8,057 nt of DNA, taken from positions 1 through 8,057 of the forward strand of contig JAWLEC010000140.1 of NCBI GenBank assembly GCA_041686315.1, read 5' to 3'. This DNA comes from Sva-07 sp041686315. GTDB lineage: Bacteria; Actinomycetota; Acidimicrobiia; Acidimicrobiales; Ilumatobacteraceae. Position numbers and translations under genes: made by a program. Shown piece by piece: positions 6,226-8,057 of this stretch (the stretch's first letter is position 1; each line of letters starts with the position of its first letter). The notes under the pieces are model-generated. The model worked only from the letters and a program-made list of their open reading frames with translations, was not told where the DNA came from and did no database searches.

Positions 6226-6234
6226 TGCTATCAT
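6226..6234 (+). promoter_or_regulatory. Extended -10 promoter of the rimP-nusA operon
   Basis: TGCTATCAT reads as an extended -10 (TG, one base, then TATCAT at 6229-6234). No good -35 is seen at normal spacing, which is tolerated by extended -10 promoters. Transcription would begin near 6241, giving a leader of about 70 nt before the rimP ATG. A perfect 10-bp palindrome ACCGGCCGGT (6211-6220) lies just upstream in the spacer region. Confidence 0.5.
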
Positions 6235-6240
6235 GCTCTC

Positions 6241-6312
6241 TCGCATTTGGTTCGGAACCGAAAGGCGTGGGGCTGGGCCCCACGCCTTGTTTGTTGAAAG
6301 GAGGCAGTTCGC
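6241..6312 (+). ncRNA. rimP leader RNA with terminator-like hairpin (putative attenuator)
   Basis: The inferred leader carries AAGGCGTGGGGC (6262-6273), a TGG loop, and GCCCCACGCCTT (6277-6288), a perfect 12-bp stem, followed by GTTTGTTG (6289-6296), a short T-rich run. This is the shape of an intrinsic terminator, placed before the operon's first gene where a full stop would make no sense unless conditional. Transcription attenuation upstream of rimP is described in other bacteria. The CCTT that closes the 3' arm (6285-6288) can instead pair with AAGG of the Shine-Dalgarno (6298-6301), so hairpin folding and ribosome access may be coupled. The leader boundary is inferred from the promoter guess; the hairpin is directly seen. 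A small GGTTCGGAACC near-palindrome (6249-6259) precedes it. Confidence 0.6.
6296..6304 (+). promoter_or_regulatory. Strong Shine-Dalgarno of rimP
   Basis: GAAAGGAGG is close to a perfect anti-16S match and ends 8 nt before ATG at 6313, fixing the rimP start. It is the clearest ribosome site in the window. Confidence 0.9.
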
Positions 6313-6888
6313 ATGAGCGCAGCGACCGAGATCGACCGTGTCCGGGCACTCGTCGAACCCATCGCCTCCGACCTCGGCCTCGACGTGTACGACATCGAAC
6401 GACGGGGTGCCACCATCCGCGTCACGCTCGACACGCCGCCCGGCTCCGACAGCGGCATCACCCTCGACACGTTGTCGTTGGCGACCCGCCTCGTCTCGCG
6501 CGAGCTCGACCACGACGACCCGATCGCCGGCCACTACACACTCGAGGTCACCAGCCCGGGCCTCGAGCGGCCGCTGCGCACACCGGCGCACTTCCGGCGC
6601 GAGGTGGGCAAGGACGTCACCGTCCGCCTCCGCGATCCCCAGGCCGACCCCCGCCGCGTGCAGGGCCGTCTCGTCGCCGCCGACGACCGGGCGGCAACGC
6701 TGCTGCTCGACGACGGCACCGAACGGGTCATCGAGTTCGATGCCGTCGACAAGGCCCGCACCGTCGTCGAGTGGGATCCGAAGCCCAAGCCGGGCAAGGG
6801 TCCGGGCAAGCAGCATCAGAAGTCGAAGCAGCCGGACCGCAAGCAGCAGAGCAAGCAGCAGGACAACAAGGAGAAGCAGACGTCGTGA
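6313..6888 (+). CDS. rimP: Ribosome maturation factor RimP
   Basis: A 191-residue protein needed for 30S subunit maturation, binding the pre-30S particle near uS12. The N-terminal alpha/beta domain spans about 6-88 and contains VRALVEPIASDLGLDVYDIE (10-29) and the family signature LEVTSPGLERPL (77-88). The C-terminal SH3-like barrel (about 92-155) includes RREVGKDVTVRLR, GRLVAADD and IEFDAVDKARTVVEW. A Lys/Gln-rich low-complexity tail follows from 156 to 191 (KPKPGKGPGKQHQKSKQ and onward), absent from minimal RimP proteins of about 150-155 residues; it is probably disordered and could contact rRNA. Its TGA overlaps the GTG start of nusA, as expected for the conserved rimP-nusA-infB operon. 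Expression is probably governed by the leader hairpin. Confidence 0.97.
   Translation: MSAATEIDRVRALVEPIASDLGLDVYDIERRGATIRVTLDTPPGSDSGITLDTLSLATRLVSRELDHDDPIAGHYTLEVTSPGLERPLRTPAHFRREVGKDVTVRLRDPQADPRRVQGRLVAADDRAATLLLDDGTERVIEFDAVDKARTVVEWDPKPKPGKGPGKQHQKSKQPDRKQQSKQQDNKEKQTS
6868..6873 (+). promoter_or_regulatory. Ribosome binding site of nusA inside rimP
   Basis: AAGGAG lies 11 nt before GTG at 6885 but 26 nt before the in-frame ATG at 6900, favouring the GTG start and translational coupling with rimP. Confidence 0.5.
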
Positions 6889-8057
6889 GCAACCTCGACA
6901 TGAGTGAAGCCATCGGGATGCTCGCCCAGGAGAAGGGCTTGTCGGAGGACGCGCTGCTGCACGTACTCGTCGATGCTCTCGCCTCGGCGTACAAGCGCCG
7001 GTCCGATGCGGCCGACGAAGTCGTGGTGACGGTCGACCCCGACACCATGGAGTTCCGCTTCATCGCCTACGACGTCGACGAGGTCGGCAACTGGGTCAAC
7101 GAACGCGACGACACGCCGCGCAAGGAAGAGCTCGGCCGGATCGCTGCGCAGACGTTCCGCCAGGTGATGAGCCAGCGCATCCGCGAAGTCGAGTCCGAGC
7201 GCAAGTTCGAAGAGTACGCCAACCGCGAGGGTGACATCGTCACGGGCATCATCCAGCGCACCGACGCCCGCTACACCCTGCTCGACCTCGGCAGGGTGGA
7301 GGCCCTGCTGCCCCAGGCCGAGCAGGTGCCGTTCGAGCGTCCCGCCCAGGGCGACCGCCAGAAGGCGTACATCGTCGAGGTGCGGCGGACGCCGAAGGGC
7401 CCGCAGATCGTGGTGTCGCGCACACACCCGGGCCTCATCAAGCGGCTGTTCGAACTCGAGGTGCCCGAGATCGCCGACGGCATCGTCGAGATCAAGGCGT
7501 GCGCCCGCGAACCGGGCCACCGCACGAAGATCGCCGTGTGGTCCAACGACCACAACGTCGACCCCGTCGGCGCCTGCGTCGGTGCCCGCGGCGGGCGCGT
7601 GCGCATGGTCGTCAACGAGATGCGCGGCGAGAAGATCGACATCGTCCCGTTCAGCGACGACCTCGCCGACTTCGTCGCCAAGGCCCTGTCGCCGGCCAAG
7701 GTCACCCAGGTCAACATCTCCGACGACGGCACGGCCGCCGACGTGATCGTGCCCGACCACCAGCTCAGTCTGGCGATCGGCCGTGAGGGCCAGAACGCAC
7801 GCCTCGCCGCCCGCCTCACCGGCGTCCGCGTCGACATCCGCTCCGAGACCCAGCTCGCCGAGGGCGTTCCCGCCGGTGGCCGTGACGCCGAGGTCGACGT
7901 CGACTATGCCGACGGTGAATGGCGCGCCAACAGCGCCACCGGCGAGATGGAGTGGCACGCAGCCGACGGCTCGGTGATCAGCGAGTCCGATTGGCAGGCC
8001 CAGCAGGCCGCCGCCCGCGCCGAGGCCGCCGCCAACCCGCAGCCCGAGGCCGGGGTC
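6885..8057 (+). CDS. nusA: Transcription termination/antitermination factor NusA (3' end outside window)
   Basis: 391 residues are visible without a stop. NusA binds RNA polymerase and nascent RNA, modulating pausing, termination and antitermination. The N-terminal polymerase-binding domain covers about 1-112 (AIGMLAQEKGLSEDALLHVL, ALASAYKRR, RIAAQTFRQVMSQRIRE). The S1 domain begins at REGDIVTGIIQR (114-125) and runs to about VVSRTHPGLI (176-185). KH1 has VGACVGARGGRVRMVVNEM (228-246) and KH2 has LSLAIGREGQNARLAARLTG (294-313). KH1 shows the GARGGR loop and KH2 the GREGQN loop. After KH2 at about 321 the protein continues for at least 70 acidic, Trp- and Ala-rich residues. GTG at 6885 overlaps the rimP stop (GTGA). 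ATG at 6900 is the alternative, removing five residues. The next gene is expected to be infB, possibly after a short ylxR-like gene, but it lies beyond the window. Confidence 0.96.
   Translation, partial: MSNLDMSEAIGMLAQEKGLSEDALLHVLVDALASAYKRRSDAADEVVVTVDPDTMEFRFIAYDVDEVGNWVNERDDTPRKEELGRIAAQTFRQVMSQRIREVESERKFEEYANREGDIVTGIIQRTDARYTLLDLGRVEALLPQAEQVPFERPAQGDRQKAYIVEVRRTPKGPQIVVSRTHPGLIKRLFELEVPEIADGIVEIKACAREPGHRTKIAVWSNDHNVDPVGACVGARGGRVRMVVNEMRGEKIDIVPFSDDLADFVAKALSPAKVTQVNISDDGTAADVIVPDHQLSLAIGREGQNARLAARLTGVRVDIRSETQLAEGVPAGGRDAEVDVDYADGEWRANSATGEMEWHAADGSVISESDWQAQQAAARAEAAANPQPEAGV

Noticed and set aside
5311..6816. Open minus-strand frame covering part of proS, the divergent promoter region and rimP
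   Set aside because: It would run through both promoters and the leader hairpin, and contains no family motif; shadow of proS and rimP.
6900..6902. ATG as an alternative nusA start
   Set aside because: Possible, but AAGGAG at 6868 is far too distant from it, and GTG at 6885 gives the usual stop/start overlap with rimP.
6816..7958. 380-codon open minus-strand frame antisense to nusA
   Set aside because: NusA domains are unambiguous in the sense frame; the antisense translation is low-complexity Val/Asp/Gly/His text.
1..8057. A novel defence, mobile or biosynthetic system
   Set aside because: No transposase, integrase, toxin-antitoxin pair, nuclease, CRISPR repeat, tRNA-flanked insertion or base-composition break was seen; the gene content is core metabolism and translation/transcription machinery.

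Overview
The window is about 8 kb of very GC-rich chromosomal DNA, densely coded on both strands. GTG starts, TAnnnT -10 boxes placed directly before start codons, and a split peroxisomal-type beta-oxidation pair all fit a high-GC actinobacterium. An Acidimicrobiia/Ilumatobacter-like lineage is my best guess, but that is an inference from style and not a taxonomic result. I see no mobile element, CRISPR array, tRNA or rRNA.

Layout: (1) 2-580 (+), the 3' part of a YeiH/UPF0324-family membrane transporter gene cut by the window edge. (2) 625-984 (+), a small acidic hypothetical protein, possibly leaderless. (3) 1044-2333 (-), a geranylgeranyl-reductase-family FAD oxidoreductase, convergent with gene 2. 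(4) 2505-3431 and 3486-4343 (+), an operon of an MFE-2-type short-chain dehydrogenase and a MaoC/hydratase-2 protein. These look like the two halves of the eukaryotic peroxisomal multifunctional enzyme and would catalyse consecutive steps on enoyl-CoA / 3-hydroxyacyl-CoA. (5) A perfect 13-bp-arm palindrome at 4344-4372 fills the convergent gap. (6) 4380-6158 (-), proS, prolyl-tRNA synthetase with the bacterial INS editing domain. (7) Divergent from proS, 6313-6888 rimP and 6885-8057 nusA (+, cut by the window end). This is the start of the conserved rimP-nusA(-infB) ribosome-maturation/transcription-elongation operon, preceded by a leader RNA with a strong hairpin followed by a short T-rich run.

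Functionally the window joins a lipid/isoprenoid redox block (genes 3-5) to a translation/transcription core block (genes 6-8). The genes are ordinary, and I found no convincing evidence of a new multi-gene system. The points worth checking are small-scale: the rimP leader hairpin, the palindrome between maoC and proS, a recurring leaderless-promoter layout, a repeated heptamer around the dehydrogenase promoter, a tandem duplication between the dehydrogenase and hydratase genes, and extra C-terminal tails on RimP and NusA.
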